Assembly: GCF_002091635.1 (NCBI RefSeq)
Contig: NZ_BDAC01000002.1
Span: forward strand, 1-64,000
DNA length: 64,000 nt
Reading direction: 5' to 3'
Source: Pseudomonas indica NBRC 103045
GTDB lineage: Bacteria > Pseudomonadota > Gammaproteobacteria > Pseudomonadales > Pseudomonadaceae
Under the pieces are notes generated by a model. The model saw nothing but the letters and a program-made list of their open reading frames with translations. It had not been told where the DNA came from and ran no database searches. This document shows, piece by piece, positions 25,815-35,574 of this stretch (its first letter is position 1; every line of letters begins with the position of its first letter). The position numbers were made by a program, and so were the translations under genes.

Positions 25815-26831
25815 TCAGCAACTCTCCGAGTTGAGTTGCCTGGCCTCATGGGGCGACCTTCCGCTCCACTCCTTGAAGGCGCGAGTGAAGGCGCTGTGCT
25901 CCGAATAGCCCAGCAGCATGGCGATATCCACGATTTGCAGGCGTGGATCACGCAGGTACGACAGCGCCAGTTCGTGGCGGACCAGGTTCAGCTCATGGCG
26001 AAAGCTGGTGCCGGCCTCTTTCAGACGGCGCTGTAGCGTGCGTGACGAGATGCGCAGCTGGGGGCTTATCCGCTCGATGCTCGGCTCACCTTCGTGCAAG
26101 GCATGGCTGATGGCCTTGCGTAGCTGTTCCACGAACTCATCCTGCTGTGGCAACTGGGCCAGCAGGCGATCCGCATGTTGTTCCAACAGGGAGACCAGCG
26201 CCGGGTCGGGGCTCTTGAGGGGCAGTTCGAGCAGTTGCGCGGAGAAACGCAGGACCGCCTCGGCCTGGCCGAAGCGTACCGGACAGCCGAAGAAGGCTTC
26301 GTACGGGCTGGTGTCGAGGGGGCCGGAATGATTGAAATCGACCCGCAACGGGTTGGCCGTGCCGCGCACGAGGGCGCGGCAGAACTGCACTATGGCAACC
26401 ATACCGGTTTCGTTCACCAATGGCCCTGGCTGGTACTGGCTGACATCCCAGACCAGTTCGAACCAGCCGTCGCCGTCGCGGCGAGTCATGGGGATGACGT
26501 CGTACACCAGGCGAATGTAGCGCTCCAGGCGTTGCAGAGCCGTACCGAGATTGCCACAGGCCAGCAGCACCGAGCCGAGCACACCGATATGCCGGGCGCT
26601 GATGGTTTGACCGACGTGTAGGCCCAGCAGCGGATCGTCCAGTGCCTGCGCCGCTGTCACCAGCAGGCGATCCCAGCACTCCACGTCAACGCCGCCGATC
26701 CCCTCCTGGGCAGGTGTGGGCCAGGGCTGGCCAAGCACCGACTCGGGCTCATGGCCATGCGCCTCCAGGTACTCATAGAGCAGTTGCACGTAGGTCTCGG
26801 GCACCACGCGCCTATACAAGGGCTGGCTCAT
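25815..26831 (-). CDS. AraC-family transcriptional regulator with an N-terminal arabinose-binding-type domain
   Basis: 338 residues. The N-terminal 200 residues form the sensor region common to OruR/ArgR-like Pseudomonas regulators (SARHIGVLGSVLLACGNLGTALQRLERY). The C-terminal HTH domain is complete (ISSRTLQRRLKEAGTSF and DIAMLLGYSEHSAFTRAFKEWSGRSP). The start at 26831 follows AAAGAGG by about eight bases; 39 further codons upstream are open but unsupported. It is divergent from the hydrolase-dehydrogenase operon beginning at 26966, which it most likely controls. Confidence 0.9.
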   Translation of the reverse strand: MSQPLYRRVVPETYVQLLYEYLEAHGHEPESVLGQPWPTPAQEGIGGVDVECWDRLLVTAAQALDDPLLGLHVGQTISARHIGVLGSVLLACGNLGTALQRLERYIRLVYDVIPMTRRDGDGWFELVWDVSQYQPGPLVNETGMVAIVQFCRALVRGTANPLRVDFNHSGPLDTSPYEAFFGCPVRFGQAEAVLRFSAQLLELPLKSPDPALVSLLEQHADRLLAQLPQQDEFVEQLRKAISHALHEGEPSIERISPQLRISSRTLQRRLKEAGTSFRHELNLVRHELALSYLRDPRLQIVDIAMLLGYSEHSAFTRAFKEWSGRSPHEARQLNSESC

Positions 26832-26965
26832 CGGGCCTCTTTGGGTGGGTTGGCCTTTTGTTGTTTGGCGCAAAGTGTCAAGCGGGGCGTCGGATACCGT
26901 CAAGCCTTCCCTACCGGCAGCGGCCGAGAATGACGGCACTCCAGCCATTCCAGCGGATGCCGTTC

Positions 26966-27886
26966 ATGAACACGTTCACCGACCATCTGGCACCAGCGAC
27001 AATCCAGTTCGTCTCCAACGGCTCGCGTTGCGTTGCCGACTTTTACCGCCCACTGGGCGCCGGACCTTTCCCGGTGGTGGTGATGGCGCATGGGCTTGGC
27101 GGGACGCGCAAGATGCGCTTGCCGGCCTTCGCCGAGCGCTTCGCCGACGCCGGCTACGCCTGCCTGGTGTTCGACTACCGCCACTTCGGCGACAGCGAGG
27201 GCGAGCCGCGCCAACTGCTGGATATCGACCGCCAGCTCGACGACTGGAAAGCCGCGATAGCTCACGCCCGCAGCCTCGCGGATGTGGACCCGCAGCGGGT
27301 GGTTATCTGGGGCACCTCGTTCGGTGGCGGCCATGTGCTGGCCACCGCCGCCGACGATGCCGAGGTGGCCGCCGTCATCTCCCAATGTCCCTTCACCGAC
27401 GGCCTGAGCTCCATTCTGGCCACCGAACCCCTGGTGTCACTTCGCCTCACCGTGCTGGCCCTGGCCGACCGTATCGGCTCATGGTTCGGCGCCAAACCCA
27501 TTCTGGTACCGCTCGCCGGTCAACCTGGCGATACGGCATTCATGACTTCGCCGGACGCCTGGAGTGGCTATAACGGGCTGATCCCGTCAGGTGCGCATAT
27601 CCGCAAAGAGGCCGCTGCGCGCTTTGCCCTGGACATCATTCGCTACTACCCCGGGCGCAGTACACCTCGTATCCAGGCCCCGGTGCTGTTTTGCGTGTGC
27701 GATCCCGACAGCGTGGCACCGGCGAAGCAGACGCTGCGTCACGCCCGGCGCACGCCACGTCATGAGATCAAGCGCTATGCCCATGGGCACTTCGATATCT
27801 ATGTGGGCGAAGCCTTCGAGCAGGTGGTGGATGATCAACTCGACTTCCTCCAGCGCAACGTGCCAAGCATCCCAACGAAGAGATAA
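26966..27886 (+). CDS. Alpha/beta hydrolase (dienelactone-hydrolase/peptidase S15-like)
   Basis: 306 residues. The oxyanion loop is in VVVMAHGLGGTRKM, the nucleophile S118 in IWGTSFGGGH, the acid in CDPDSVAPA and the catalytic His in YAHGHFDIY. No signal peptide, so cytosolic. It is the first gene of an operon with two short-chain dehydrogenases: four bases separate it from the next. The trio, driven by a divergent AraC regulator, suggests breakdown or modification of a hydrophobic ester or alcohol, but no substrate can be named. The ATG three codons upstream (26957) is an alternative start; neither has a strong ribosome-binding site. Confidence 0.85.
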   Translation: MNTFTDHLAPATIQFVSNGSRCVADFYRPLGAGPFPVVVMAHGLGGTRKMRLPAFAERFADAGYACLVFDYRHFGDSEGEPRQLLDIDRQLDDWKAAIAHARSLADVDPQRVVIWGTSFGGGHVLATAADDAEVAAVISQCPFTDGLSSILATEPLVSLRLTVLALADRIGSWFGAKPILVPLAGQPGDTAFMTSPDAWSGYNGLIPSGAHIRKEAAARFALDIIRYYPGRSTPRIQAPVLFCVCDPDSVAPAKQTLRHARRTPRHEIKRYAHGHFDIYVGEAFEQVVDDQLDFLQRNVPSIPTKR

Positions 27887-27890
27887 GAAT

Positions 27891-28754
27891 ATGTACGACC
27901 TTCAAGGCAAAGTGGTGCTGATCACCGGTGCGGCTGGCGGTATCGGCGCCGCCAGTGCCCGCGAACTCTATGCGCAGGGCGCCAGCCTGGTGCTGACCGA
28001 TACCTCGCAGGAGGCGGTGGACACGCTGGCCCAGGAGTTCAACAGCCAACGCGTGTTGCCGCTGGCGTTCGACGTCACCGACGCCGAGGCGGCGAAGGCG
28101 GTGGTGCGGCAGGCGGTCGAGCGCTTCGGCCGTCTCGATGTGGCCTTCGCCAATGCCGGCATCTCCTGGCGGGGCGTACCGGCGACCCTACGCACCTGCG
28201 ACGAAGCGGAGTTCCGCCGCATCATCGAGGTGGATCTGTTTGGGGTGTGGCATACCATGCGCGCCGCACTGCCGGAGGTCGTACGCAACCGGGGCCAGGT
28301 GCTGGTCACGTCGTCTGCCTATGCCTACTTGAACGGCATGGCCAACGCGCCCTATGCCGCGAGCAAGGCGGCGGTGGAGTCGCTGACCCGTTCGCTGCGC
28401 GCCGAGTTGAGTGCGACCGGGGCCAGCGCCAGCGTGCTCTATCCCGGCTGGACGGCGACCGCCATCGCCAAGGTCGCCTTCGGTGGCAACGCCATCGCCA
28501 CCCAGATGAACGAGACCCTGTTGCCGGCCTTCCTGCACCGAGCGATTGCGCCGGAACAGGTGGCACGTGGCGTGGCGCGCGGGCTGCAAAAGCGCCAGCC
28601 GCGCATCGTTGTACCGGCTCGCTGGGCGCCCATCTCCCTGATGCGCGGCCTGTTCAACGTTCTCACCGACTGGCATCTGGCACGCCATGCCCGCCTGCAC
28701 CGGCTACTCCACCAGTTGGAAGAAGAAACCGTTCGCAGCCAGACCCCAGGTTGA
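27891..28754 (+). CDS. Short-chain dehydrogenase/reductase (first of two)
   Basis: 287 residues, classical SDR. The cofactor loop is TGAAGGIGA, the structural motif FANAG, and the catalytic residues Y155 and K159 in YAASKAAVES, with the Ser in VTSSAY. An Asp after strand beta-2 (VLTDTS) favours NAD over NADP. The C-terminal 50 residues (after PRIVVPARW) are basic and amphipathic and could contact the membrane, as in SDRs acting on lipophilic alcohols. It follows the hydrolase by four bases. Confidence 0.9.
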   Translation: MYDLQGKVVLITGAAGGIGAASARELYAQGASLVLTDTSQEAVDTLAQEFNSQRVLPLAFDVTDAEAAKAVVRQAVERFGRLDVAFANAGISWRGVPATLRTCDEAEFRRIIEVDLFGVWHTMRAALPEVVRNRGQVLVTSSAYAYLNGMANAPYAASKAAVESLTRSLRAELSATGASASVLYPGWTATAIAKVAFGGNAIATQMNETLLPAFLHRAIAPEQVARGVARGLQKRQPRIVVPARWAPISLMRGLFNVLTDWHLARHARLHRLLHQLEEETVRSQTPG

Positions 28755-28778
28755 TGCCCACTTGCTTAAGGTTCACCC

Positions 28779-29618
28779 ATGAAAAGCTACTCGCTGAACG
28801 ACCGCGTCATCGCCATCACCGGGGCCACCGGGGGCCTCGGCAGGGCCGCCGCGCAGGCTCTGCGCGACAAAGGCGCGAAGCTGGTCTTGCTGGACCTCGA
28901 TCTGGATAGCCTGAGCGCCATGGCAGCCACCCTGGGCGGGCCTGATGTCGCTGCCGGTTGGGTGGCCAACGTGCGTTCGATTGAGAGTCTGGAAACGGCG
29001 CTGAGGGAGGCCGCGCAGCACTTCGGCGGAATCGATGTGGTGGTCGCCGGTGCTGGCGTCAGCTCGGTGGTCGCCCTGGAGTACATCGACCCCGCCACGT
29101 TCGACCGGGTCATCGATATCAACCTCAACGGCGTGGCGCGCACCTTCCGCGCCGCGCTGCCCCACGTGAAGGCGCGCCGGGGCTATCTTCTGGCCATCTC
29201 GTCCATGGCGGCTTTCGTCCATTCGCCATTGAACACGGCCTACACCGCCAGCAAGGCCGGAGTCTGGGCCCTGTGTAACAGCTTGCGGCTGGAGCTTCGT
29301 CAGCACGGCGTGGGCGTCGGCTCGTTGCACCCGACCTTCTTCCAGACGCCGATGATGGAGGCGGTCATCGATGGACCGTCTTCCACCCTGGTCTGGAACA
29401 ACCATCAGGGGATCTGGCAGTTCGTCGCGCTGGAGCAGGTGGTGGTCGCCCTGGTGGACTGCATCGAGCAGCGGCATGACCTGGTGACCGTGCCACGCAG
29501 CCAAGGGCTGGTGGCGCAAGCGCCAGGCTTGCTGCGCCGGCTTATCGAGTGGATCGGTTTCGACGCTGGAAAAGTCGCCGAAGCGGTAAGGCTCAGCGGT
29601 GAAGGCAAGTCGGGGTGA
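28779..29618 (+). CDS. Short-chain dehydrogenase/reductase (second of two)
   Basis: 279 residues, classical SDR with TGATGGLGR, VAGAG in place of NNAG, Ser in ISSMAAF, and Y155/K159 in YTASKAGVW. Asp after beta-2 (LLDLDL) suggests NAD. It is a paralogue of the preceding gene and ends the operon. Two successive dehydrogenases behind a hydrolase would suit stepwise oxidation of an alcohol released from an ester. Confidence 0.9.
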   Translation: MKSYSLNDRVIAITGATGGLGRAAAQALRDKGAKLVLLDLDLDSLSAMAATLGGPDVAAGWVANVRSIESLETALREAAQHFGGIDVVVAGAGVSSVVALEYIDPATFDRVIDINLNGVARTFRAALPHVKARRGYLLAISSMAAFVHSPLNTAYTASKAGVWALCNSLRLELRQHGVGVGSLHPTFFQTPMMEAVIDGPSSTLVWNNHQGIWQFVALEQVVVALVDCIEQRHDLVTVPRSQGLVAQAPGLLRRLIEWIGFDAGKVAEAVRLSGEGKSG

Positions 29619-29716
29619 CAGCCTGAGCGAATGACGCCTCTGGCCGATTGCTGCCGGTTCCCACCGGCAGCTTCGGGTCGTGTGTATGGCTACGTTGCTT
29701 CTGCTGAGCCCCTGCC

Positions 29717-30034
29717 CTACACCACCCTCTCCAACCCATCCATCGCCTGATTCAGCTTGTCCTGAAACGGTTGCAGCAGACAGTGCAGCAGGCAGCCTCG
29801 AAACTTGTGGTCGTCTGAGCAGAACAGGAGTTCGAGCAGTACGCTCAGAGCGCCGCCGAGGTCGTTGAGGATTTGTTGGGTGTCTTGGAGTTTTTGGATT
29901 TCGCCGATGAGGGCGGCGAGTTCGTTGAGGTGGGTGTCGAAGTGGTTGGCTTTGAGGAGTGCGCTGTCGGCGCCGCGAAGTGTATTGAGGGAGGTATGCA
30001 GGGATTCGAGGCGTGAAAGGAAAGTGCGTTGCAT
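29717..30034 (-). CDS. Hypothetical helical protein
   Basis: 105 residues from the ATG at 30034, which has AGGAC eight bases upstream. The composition is Leu/Gln/Asn-rich and predicted almost wholly helical (HLNELAALIGEIQKLQDTQQIL), with two or three Cys in LLFCSDDHKFRGCLLHC. No signal peptide or membrane segment. I do not recognise the family. Isolated between the dehydrogenase operon and a REP cluster; convergent with the dehydrogenases. Confidence 0.6.
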   Translation of the reverse strand: MQRTFLSRLESLHTSLNTLRGADSALLKANHFDTHLNELAALIGEIQKLQDTQQILNDLGGALSVLLELLFCSDDHKFRGCLLHCLLQPFQDKLNQAMDGLERVV

Positions 30035-30241
30035 GGCGTTGTCCTGATGCTCAAGCTCCGTCGCCACGGTCCCATCACAGGGGCAACCACGGCACGGCAT
30101 AAAAAACCGCTCCGAAGCGCGGTTTCGTTTGCCTGTACATCGAGACGCCAATCCCGAACTGCCGATTTTGCGACAGCCCGGCAAGCCTATCTCCATCTGC
30201 CGTACCAGGCAACCTGGAGTTCGGTGCCTGTGATGCAGTGG

Positions 30242-30419
30242 GGGTTCATCGCGAGCAGAGCTCGCTCCTACGTAGAGCAGAAGCCGGACCTCGGGGTGGG
30301 AGCGAATTCATTCGCGATGACGAAGCTGAGTGTGTACCGGTTCGCGAATGAATTCGCTCCCACGGGTTCGGTGGCATGTTCACCCGCTTTTGTAGGAGCC
30401 AGCTCTGCTGGCGAAGCAC
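30242..30419. repeat. REP cluster (four palindromic modules)
   Basis: Modules in order: tcgcgagcagagctcgctcc, gggagcgaattcattcgcga, its mirror ttcgcgaatgaattcgctcc, and gtaggagccagctctgctgg. Inverted copies of the second type face each other. The surrounding 30035-30646 holds no supported gene. It separates the metabolic genes from the T6SS locus. Confidence 0.8.
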
Positions 30420-30646
30420 CCTCAGCACTCCCTTTTCATAACATGCGATTCGGACGGCGCGAACGATTTGATCTAGCGGAAGCGAGTTTCAGTCAGAGGG
30501 TTCGAATTCAGGCAGGCAAGTAAAGAAAAAATGAGCACACTCGCTGAATCTAAAGATTTTCCTTGGCGAGTGAAAAAATCTTACCCATCAGGGGCAGGTA
30601 CCCGAGTCGGCAAGTGCTCGAAGCCCAGCGAGCCGAAGCGAAGTGA

Positions 30647-31744
30647 TTAGGGCAACACCCCCAACAACGCCCACACTCTGCGCGATTCCGAATCCGCGGT
30701 GATCAGTTCGCCGAGCAGTTCGCTGAGGGGTTTGTTGCCCCACTCCACGGCGCGTTTGATCAGGTAGGGCACGGGGCTGTGGGGCTCGGTCTTGGCCAGG
30801 TAGTCGGCGATCAGCATCAACTGGCGATAGGCGTCTTCGCGGCTGCTGGGGGTGGCCAGGACCATCGGGGCGGCGGGTATTACCACCCCGCTTTGCTGCG
30901 TACCGGCTTCCGTGTTTTCCGGTTGTTCGGTGACGACGGGCAGGATCGACGGTTGCGGGTGCATGGCGATGAACTCCTCCATGAGCGCGGTCAACTGGAC
31001 GATGACGTCGCGCAAGGGGCTGCAGGTGGGCGAGCTGTCGCCCAGATGGGTGTCGCTCCACGCTTCGAGACGTTGCAGCGAGTGGGTGGCGGACTCCAGG
31101 TTGGCCCGGCAGCGCTGGAAGTACGCCAACGGAGCAGCGCGCACCCGTTCGTCGAGTTTCTGCTGGGCGTGCCGGGCGGCTTCGGCGTCAGCCTTGGCGG
31201 CCTTGTTGTCGCCGCTGAGGACCTGCCGGTGCTGGAGCTGTTGCCAGTCGTTGAGGGTGTAGCTGCCGAATTCGTCGCTGGTGATCTCGAACAGTCGCAG
31301 GCGCGTATGGAGGATTTCCGCATAGCGGCGGTACAGCCAGTCGAGCGGCGTGGCCCGCCACGATTGGTCGCCCTCCTCCGCCTGGGGATGCAGGTCGTCC
31401 GGGTACCGCTCACACAGCCCGACCAGCAGCAGCAGCGCCTGCTCCAACCCTTCCAGCCCGCGTCGGTGCAGCCAGGCTTCGCCCAGCCAGGCGGCGATCA
31501 TCAGGTCCTTGCTGCGCTTGAGCAGGAGGTCGCTGGCCAGTTGCTCCACCAGCGGCCAGTCTCCGCGCTTGATTTCCGCTTGCCAGACGCCGGTCGGCAG
31601 GCTGGCGTCGTCTTCGCGGCGGGCTTCGCGCAGGCGGTCGTAGTCCGCGTCATAGCGCGGGTTGGTGCCGCAGGGTGCGGCGTCCGACAGCGGTTGCAGC
31701 AGGTCGTCGAGCGACGGCTGCGGCGGGTGCATGGGCAGACTCAT
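30647..31744 (-). CDS. tssA: T6SS protein TssA (ImpA N-terminal family)
   Basis: 365 residues. The ImpA_N signature runs from PLSDAAPCGTNPRYDADYDRLREARR through GDWPLVEQLASDLLLKRSKDLMIAAWL (about 15-90), with LDWLYRRYAEIL behind it. The C-terminal part (SSREDAYRQLMLIADYLAKTEPHSPVPYLIKRAVEWG) is the form found in shorter TssA proteins. TssA caps sheath and tube assembly at the baseplate or distal end. It is the last gene of the tssJKLMA unit; its ATG overlaps the tssM stop by four bases (ATGA), indicating translational coupling. Confidence 0.93.
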   Translation of the reverse strand: MSLPMHPPQPSLDDLLQPLSDAAPCGTNPRYDADYDRLREARREDDASLPTGVWQAEIKRGDWPLVEQLASDLLLKRSKDLMIAAWLGEAWLHRRGLEGLEQALLLLVGLCERYPDDLHPQAEEGDQSWRATPLDWLYRRYAEILHTRLRLFEITSDEFGSYTLNDWQQLQHRQVLSGDNKAAKADAEAARHAQQKLDERVRAAPLAYFQRCRANLESATHSLQRLEAWSDTHLGDSSPTCSPLRDVIVQLTALMEEFIAMHPQPSILPVVTEQPENTEAGTQQSGVVIPAAPMVLATPSSREDAYRQLMLIADYLAKTEPHSPVPYLIKRAVEWGNKPLSELLGELITADSESRRVWALLGVLP

Positions 31745-34700
31745 GGCATCACCTCGGAACGGGCCAATGGGGCCGACAGGGTGGAGTCGACGAAGGGCGA
31801 ACGCGGCGCACGCACCGGTAGCGGCTGCACGGAGAGCGGCGCCTTGCCGCCCTGGGCCATCAGCGAGACGCGCATGAACATCTGCGCATAGGTGTCGGTG
31901 CTGTACGGGGCGTAGACCGGCAATTGCAGGGTCAGGGGGAAGTCGGTGTAGTCGACGCTCGGCTGGCGCTGTACCGAGATGTGCGACCGCACCAGCCGCA
32001 ACAGCGCCCAGTGGCCGGTGTATTCCCAGCCGGCCTCCAGATCGGCAACCGCCAGGTTCGGTTGCAGCGGGTCGTTCGCCGGGCGCTGCGAGCCATTCTT
32101 CGCCCAGCGCAGGACCAGCTTGACTGGCTCGCCGATGGCCCAGCGCAGGCGCTGGTTGTCGTCGCGCGGGTAGACGATGGCCTGGCTGCCGGATTGCAGC
32201 TCCCAGGCGATCACCTGGTCGGCGCCCCGCTCTTCGGCACGGTCGGTGCGCCAGCGGGCTTCCATGTCGAAGCCGAGCATGCCTTCCTGATCGCGCATCA
32301 GCAGCGGCGCCAGCCAGTCGCGGGCTTGTTTCAGGCGGGCGAGAAAGTCCTGCGCCGCCAGCACGTCCATCGACTGGCTGAGGCGCAACCCCTCCTCCGC
32401 CGGGGTCAAATTTTCGTCGATCAGCCGCAGCAGGTAGCGCACCCGCTCGGGGTCGGCGTCGGCCGCTTCGGTGCTGTAGGAGAACGGGAAGCGCCCGGCC
32501 AGGTACTGGTCGAAATAGTCCGCCAGCCGGTTCCAGGCCAGGGCCGCGCGTTGGCGCTGAAGAATTCCGCAGCGCTGCATGGCCTGTCCATGGAGGTCCT
32601 GGCCGAGCCGGGACAGGTCGTCGACGCCGGGGATCAGGTTGGCCCCCCGGAGCACGGTGGCGCAGGAGCCGGCATCCATCTCGACCAGATCGCGGCTGGC
32701 CAGTTGCTCCAGGGCCGCGGGTGAGCTGGCCGGGTTCTGTGCCTTGTACTTGACCATTTCCTCGCTGAGGGCGACGAGCCGGGAGACCACCTCGTAGTCC
32801 GCCAGGGATAACGACTGCCGCTGCATTTTCAGCCAGTCCAGCGCGGCCGCGTGGTCCTGGGTGGTCTTCTGCATGACGGCGAACTGTTGCGCCAGGCTCT
32901 GTTTGAGGTCCTGCGGATCACTGGCGCGGAACAGTTGCAGGCCGAGGTTCTTCGTGCCGTCCCAGGCGCTCAGGTCGAAGCGCTGGCGCAGGACCGGCTG
33001 CGCCTCGATTTCGTTCTGGGCACGACGCAGGTCGGCCAGGGCGCGCTGGTTGAGGTTGCGCAGCAGCGCATCCGACAGGTCCGGGCGCCGCAGTTCGGCG
33101 AACGCCTTCTGCAGTTGCAGCGCCTTGTCTGCCGGGACGTCGAAGGTCTGCTCGTAGCCGGAGCGGGCGACCGTCGGCGTGGCGGGTTCGAGGCGGCTCC
33201 ACATGGCTATGGCTGCAGCATTCTTGGCGGCGTCGAGCAAGGCGTTGCGGTAGTCCGGCGGTATCTGCGGCAGCTCCTGGTCGACATAGTCCTTGTAGCT
33301 GTCGAAATAGCGCAGCGCGGCGCCCATGCCGTCGCCATCGATGGTCAAACCGTAGCGCGCACCTTCCTCACGCTCCTTGCGCAGCGCGCTGGCCACGAAG
33401 TCGCGGCGGAACAGCCCTTCGATGGCCTTGTCCAGCCCCTTGATCCCGTCTTCCAGGTCCACCGTGCCGTTGCCTTGCTGGACCAGCAGGTTGTCGTCCA
33501 TGCCGGCCTGGGCGACCCATTGGTCGCGGAAGCTCTTTTGCAGGTGGGCGGCTTCCTGGTTGATCGCCTGTTCCACCTGCGGACCGAGCAGGACGCTCTG
33601 CCGGACACTGTCCAGCATCGCCCGGTAGCCGGGCACCAGATCGCCCCCGGAGCCCCGGCTCCAGGTCGAGTTGGTCACGGCGATCAGGCTGTGCAGGTTG
33701 TCGATCAGGCTGTTGATCTCTTCCAGCTCTTCCAGCGAATTGCCGGAGCCGGCTTGCAGGTTGCGGGTGTACTGGCGCAGGTAGCCGGCCGGACGGCTGA
33801 AGTTGTCGGCGACGAAGTAGCGGGTCAGCCAGAGCCGCATGAGCTGCTCGAAATGCTCGGTGATGTCGCCGCGCTTGGCCTGGAGGTTCAGCGGCGTCAT
33901 GCCGGCGGGAGGCGCTTCGCTCAGCAGGCGGTTGTAGAAGGCTTCCTTCGGCAGCGTACGGGCATCGAGGTCCAGGCTCAGGGCGCTGTTGGACAGTTGG
34001 GCGAGGTCGTCCAGCGGGTTCTTGCGGTTGCCCAAGGCCAGGGCGAGCCATTTGTTCTGCTGCTCGATCTGCAAGGCGCCTTGCAGCAGGGCGTTGGCCT
34101 TGACGTAGGTTTCCCAGCTCTCGGGATCGTCGCCGTCGATGTTGGAGCGTCGTCCGCTGTTGCGGATCTGCACCAACGCGCGCAGATCGGCGACCAGCAC
34201 ATCGCGCAACGGCTGGTAGAGATGATGGCGGGCGGCACTTTTCAGCACGTCGTCCAGGCGCCCGTCCAGGCCGGAGAACCAGGAGGTGGGATAGGCCAGC
34301 GAGCGGTAGTGCCAGCGTGGCGCCCGTTGCAGGAGGTTCCAGAAGGTCTGGACGTTGTGCCGGGTCATGGCCTCGCGGTTGGCATCGCCTTCGATGGCCA
34401 GGTAGCCGTTCTGCGTCTGCTCCAGCAGATCGGCCAGGGCGTCGGCATCCCGCGAGGCGTCGTGCCAGACCCAGAGCATGGCAACCAGCCAGAGCACTCC
34501 GAACAGCGCCGCACTGGCGCCCGCGACGCGGTGCCAGCGCTGCCGCAGCCGGAGAATCCGCGGGACGGCCTGGGCCAATCCCTGTTCGGCGAGAATCCGA
34601 TGGCGCCAGAGCGGCCGGGCGAAGCGGGCCTGCCCCGGATGGACAACCGTATCGGGGCCAATCGGTGCCGCTGGATCGTCGTCGGCCGGCGACAGGCTGG

Positions 34701-35574
34701 CTGTGAAATACAGACCGCGCAGACGCGGCGATTCGCCCAGGGCGTTGCCCTGGAACACCGGGTCGAGCAGTGCCTGGAGGTTCCCGCGCATCGCCTCGAA
34801 CTGCTGCGGCAGGTCATACAGGTCTTCGCTCACCTGCCCGGACAACGCGCCAATCTCGATCACCGCCTCGGACAGCGAGCGGCTCACCGCATCCACCGCC
34901 ATGTCGCTCCAGTGCGATTGCCAGACGGCGTCCAGGGCGAAGGGCGACGACCAGCCGAGCATCCGTTCCGCCGCATCCTTGGGCAGGGCCGCGAGCAGCT
35001 CCTGGAAACCGGCGACCTCTTCCATATCGGTCACCACTACGTAGACCGGCAGGCTCAGCCCGAGCCGCTGCAACAGGTCGATGAACTTGCGCCGGGCCAC
35101 CAGCCCCTGGGCCGATGCTTGCTCACCGCTGTGCAACAGCGTGGCGGGAACGCACCAGATCACCCCATCCAGCGGACGCCGCGCACGCAGTCGCAGCAAC
35201 AGGCCGAGCAGGCGCCACCAAGCTGTCGCCTGCCCCGCCAGCCCTTCGCCGGGCATGAACAACGCATCCGGCACCACTAGCACGGAGCCGTCGCTGTCCG
35301 CCCACCAGCGGCCGAACCAGCCGGCCTTGCCGGTCGGGCTCAGGTGCCAGCCGGCGCACAGCTCCGCGCCTTGGCGCTCGTCGCCGAGCATCAGCAGCCA
35401 GGGATTCTGGTAACGGTCATGCAGGCCCTGATCGTGCTCCATGCTACGTACCGCACTGTAGAAGCTGCGAGTAGCGGAGCCCGCCTGAGTACGCAACCAC
35501 CAGACCAGCGCGCCCAGTGCGATCAGCAGCAGGAGCACGCCGACCACCAGCATGACGATCGCCGGCAGGCTCAT
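31741..35574 (-). CDS. tssM: T6SS membrane-complex protein TssM (IcmF family)
   Basis: 1277 residues. Two membrane segments open the protein (about 6-28), then a cytoplasmic domain (about 40-345), a third membrane segment near VAGASAALFGVLWLVAMLWVW, and a large periplasmic domain ending in a beta-rich TssJ-contact region. TssM with TssL and TssJ forms the trans-envelope channel. The cytoplasmic domain lacks a P-loop: where a Walker A would be expected it reads LLMLGDERQGAELCAGW. So this copy probably does not bind ATP in that way. ATGA overlaps link it to tssL upstream and tssA downstream. Confidence 0.94.
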   Translation of the reverse strand: MSLPAIVMLVVGVLLLLIALGALVWWLRTQAGSATRSFYSAVRSMEHDQGLHDRYQNPWLLMLGDERQGAELCAGWHLSPTGKAGWFGRWWADSDGSVLVVPDALFMPGEGLAGQATAWWRLLGLLLRLRARRPLDGVIWCVPATLLHSGEQASAQGLVARRKFIDLLQRLGLSLPVYVVVTDMEEVAGFQELLAALPKDAAERMLGWSSPFALDAVWQSHWSDMAVDAVSRSLSEAVIEIGALSGQVSEDLYDLPQQFEAMRGNLQALLDPVFQGNALGESPRLRGLYFTASLSPADDDPAAPIGPDTVVHPGQARFARPLWRHRILAEQGLAQAVPRILRLRQRWHRVAGASAALFGVLWLVAMLWVWHDASRDADALADLLEQTQNGYLAIEGDANREAMTRHNVQTFWNLLQRAPRWHYRSLAYPTSWFSGLDGRLDDVLKSAARHHLYQPLRDVLVADLRALVQIRNSGRRSNIDGDDPESWETYVKANALLQGALQIEQQNKWLALALGNRKNPLDDLAQLSNSALSLDLDARTLPKEAFYNRLLSEAPPAGMTPLNLQAKRGDITEHFEQLMRLWLTRYFVADNFSRPAGYLRQYTRNLQAGSGNSLEELEEINSLIDNLHSLIAVTNSTWSRGSGGDLVPGYRAMLDSVRQSVLLGPQVEQAINQEAAHLQKSFRDQWVAQAGMDDNLLVQQGNGTVDLEDGIKGLDKAIEGLFRRDFVASALRKEREEGARYGLTIDGDGMGAALRYFDSYKDYVDQELPQIPPDYRNALLDAAKNAAAIAMWSRLEPATPTVARSGYEQTFDVPADKALQLQKAFAELRRPDLSDALLRNLNQRALADLRRAQNEIEAQPVLRQRFDLSAWDGTKNLGLQLFRASDPQDLKQSLAQQFAVMQKTTQDHAAALDWLKMQRQSLSLADYEVVSRLVALSEEMVKYKAQNPASSPAALEQLASRDLVEMDAGSCATVLRGANLIPGVDDLSRLGQDLHGQAMQRCGILQRQRAALAWNRLADYFDQYLAGRFPFSYSTEAADADPERVRYLLRLIDENLTPAEEGLRLSQSMDVLAAQDFLARLKQARDWLAPLLMRDQEGMLGFDMEARWRTDRAEERGADQVIAWELQSGSQAIVYPRDDNQRLRWAIGEPVKLVLRWAKNGSQRPANDPLQPNLAVADLEAGWEYTGHWALLRLVRSHISVQRQPSVDYTDFPLTLQLPVYAPYSTDTYAQMFMRVSLMAQGGKAPLSVQPLPVRAPRSPFVDSTLSAPLARSEVMP

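Noticed and set aside
32851-35280. An 809-codon open frame on the plus strand
   Set aside because: Antisense to tssM, with repetitive Gln/Val/Arg composition and no ribosome-binding site.
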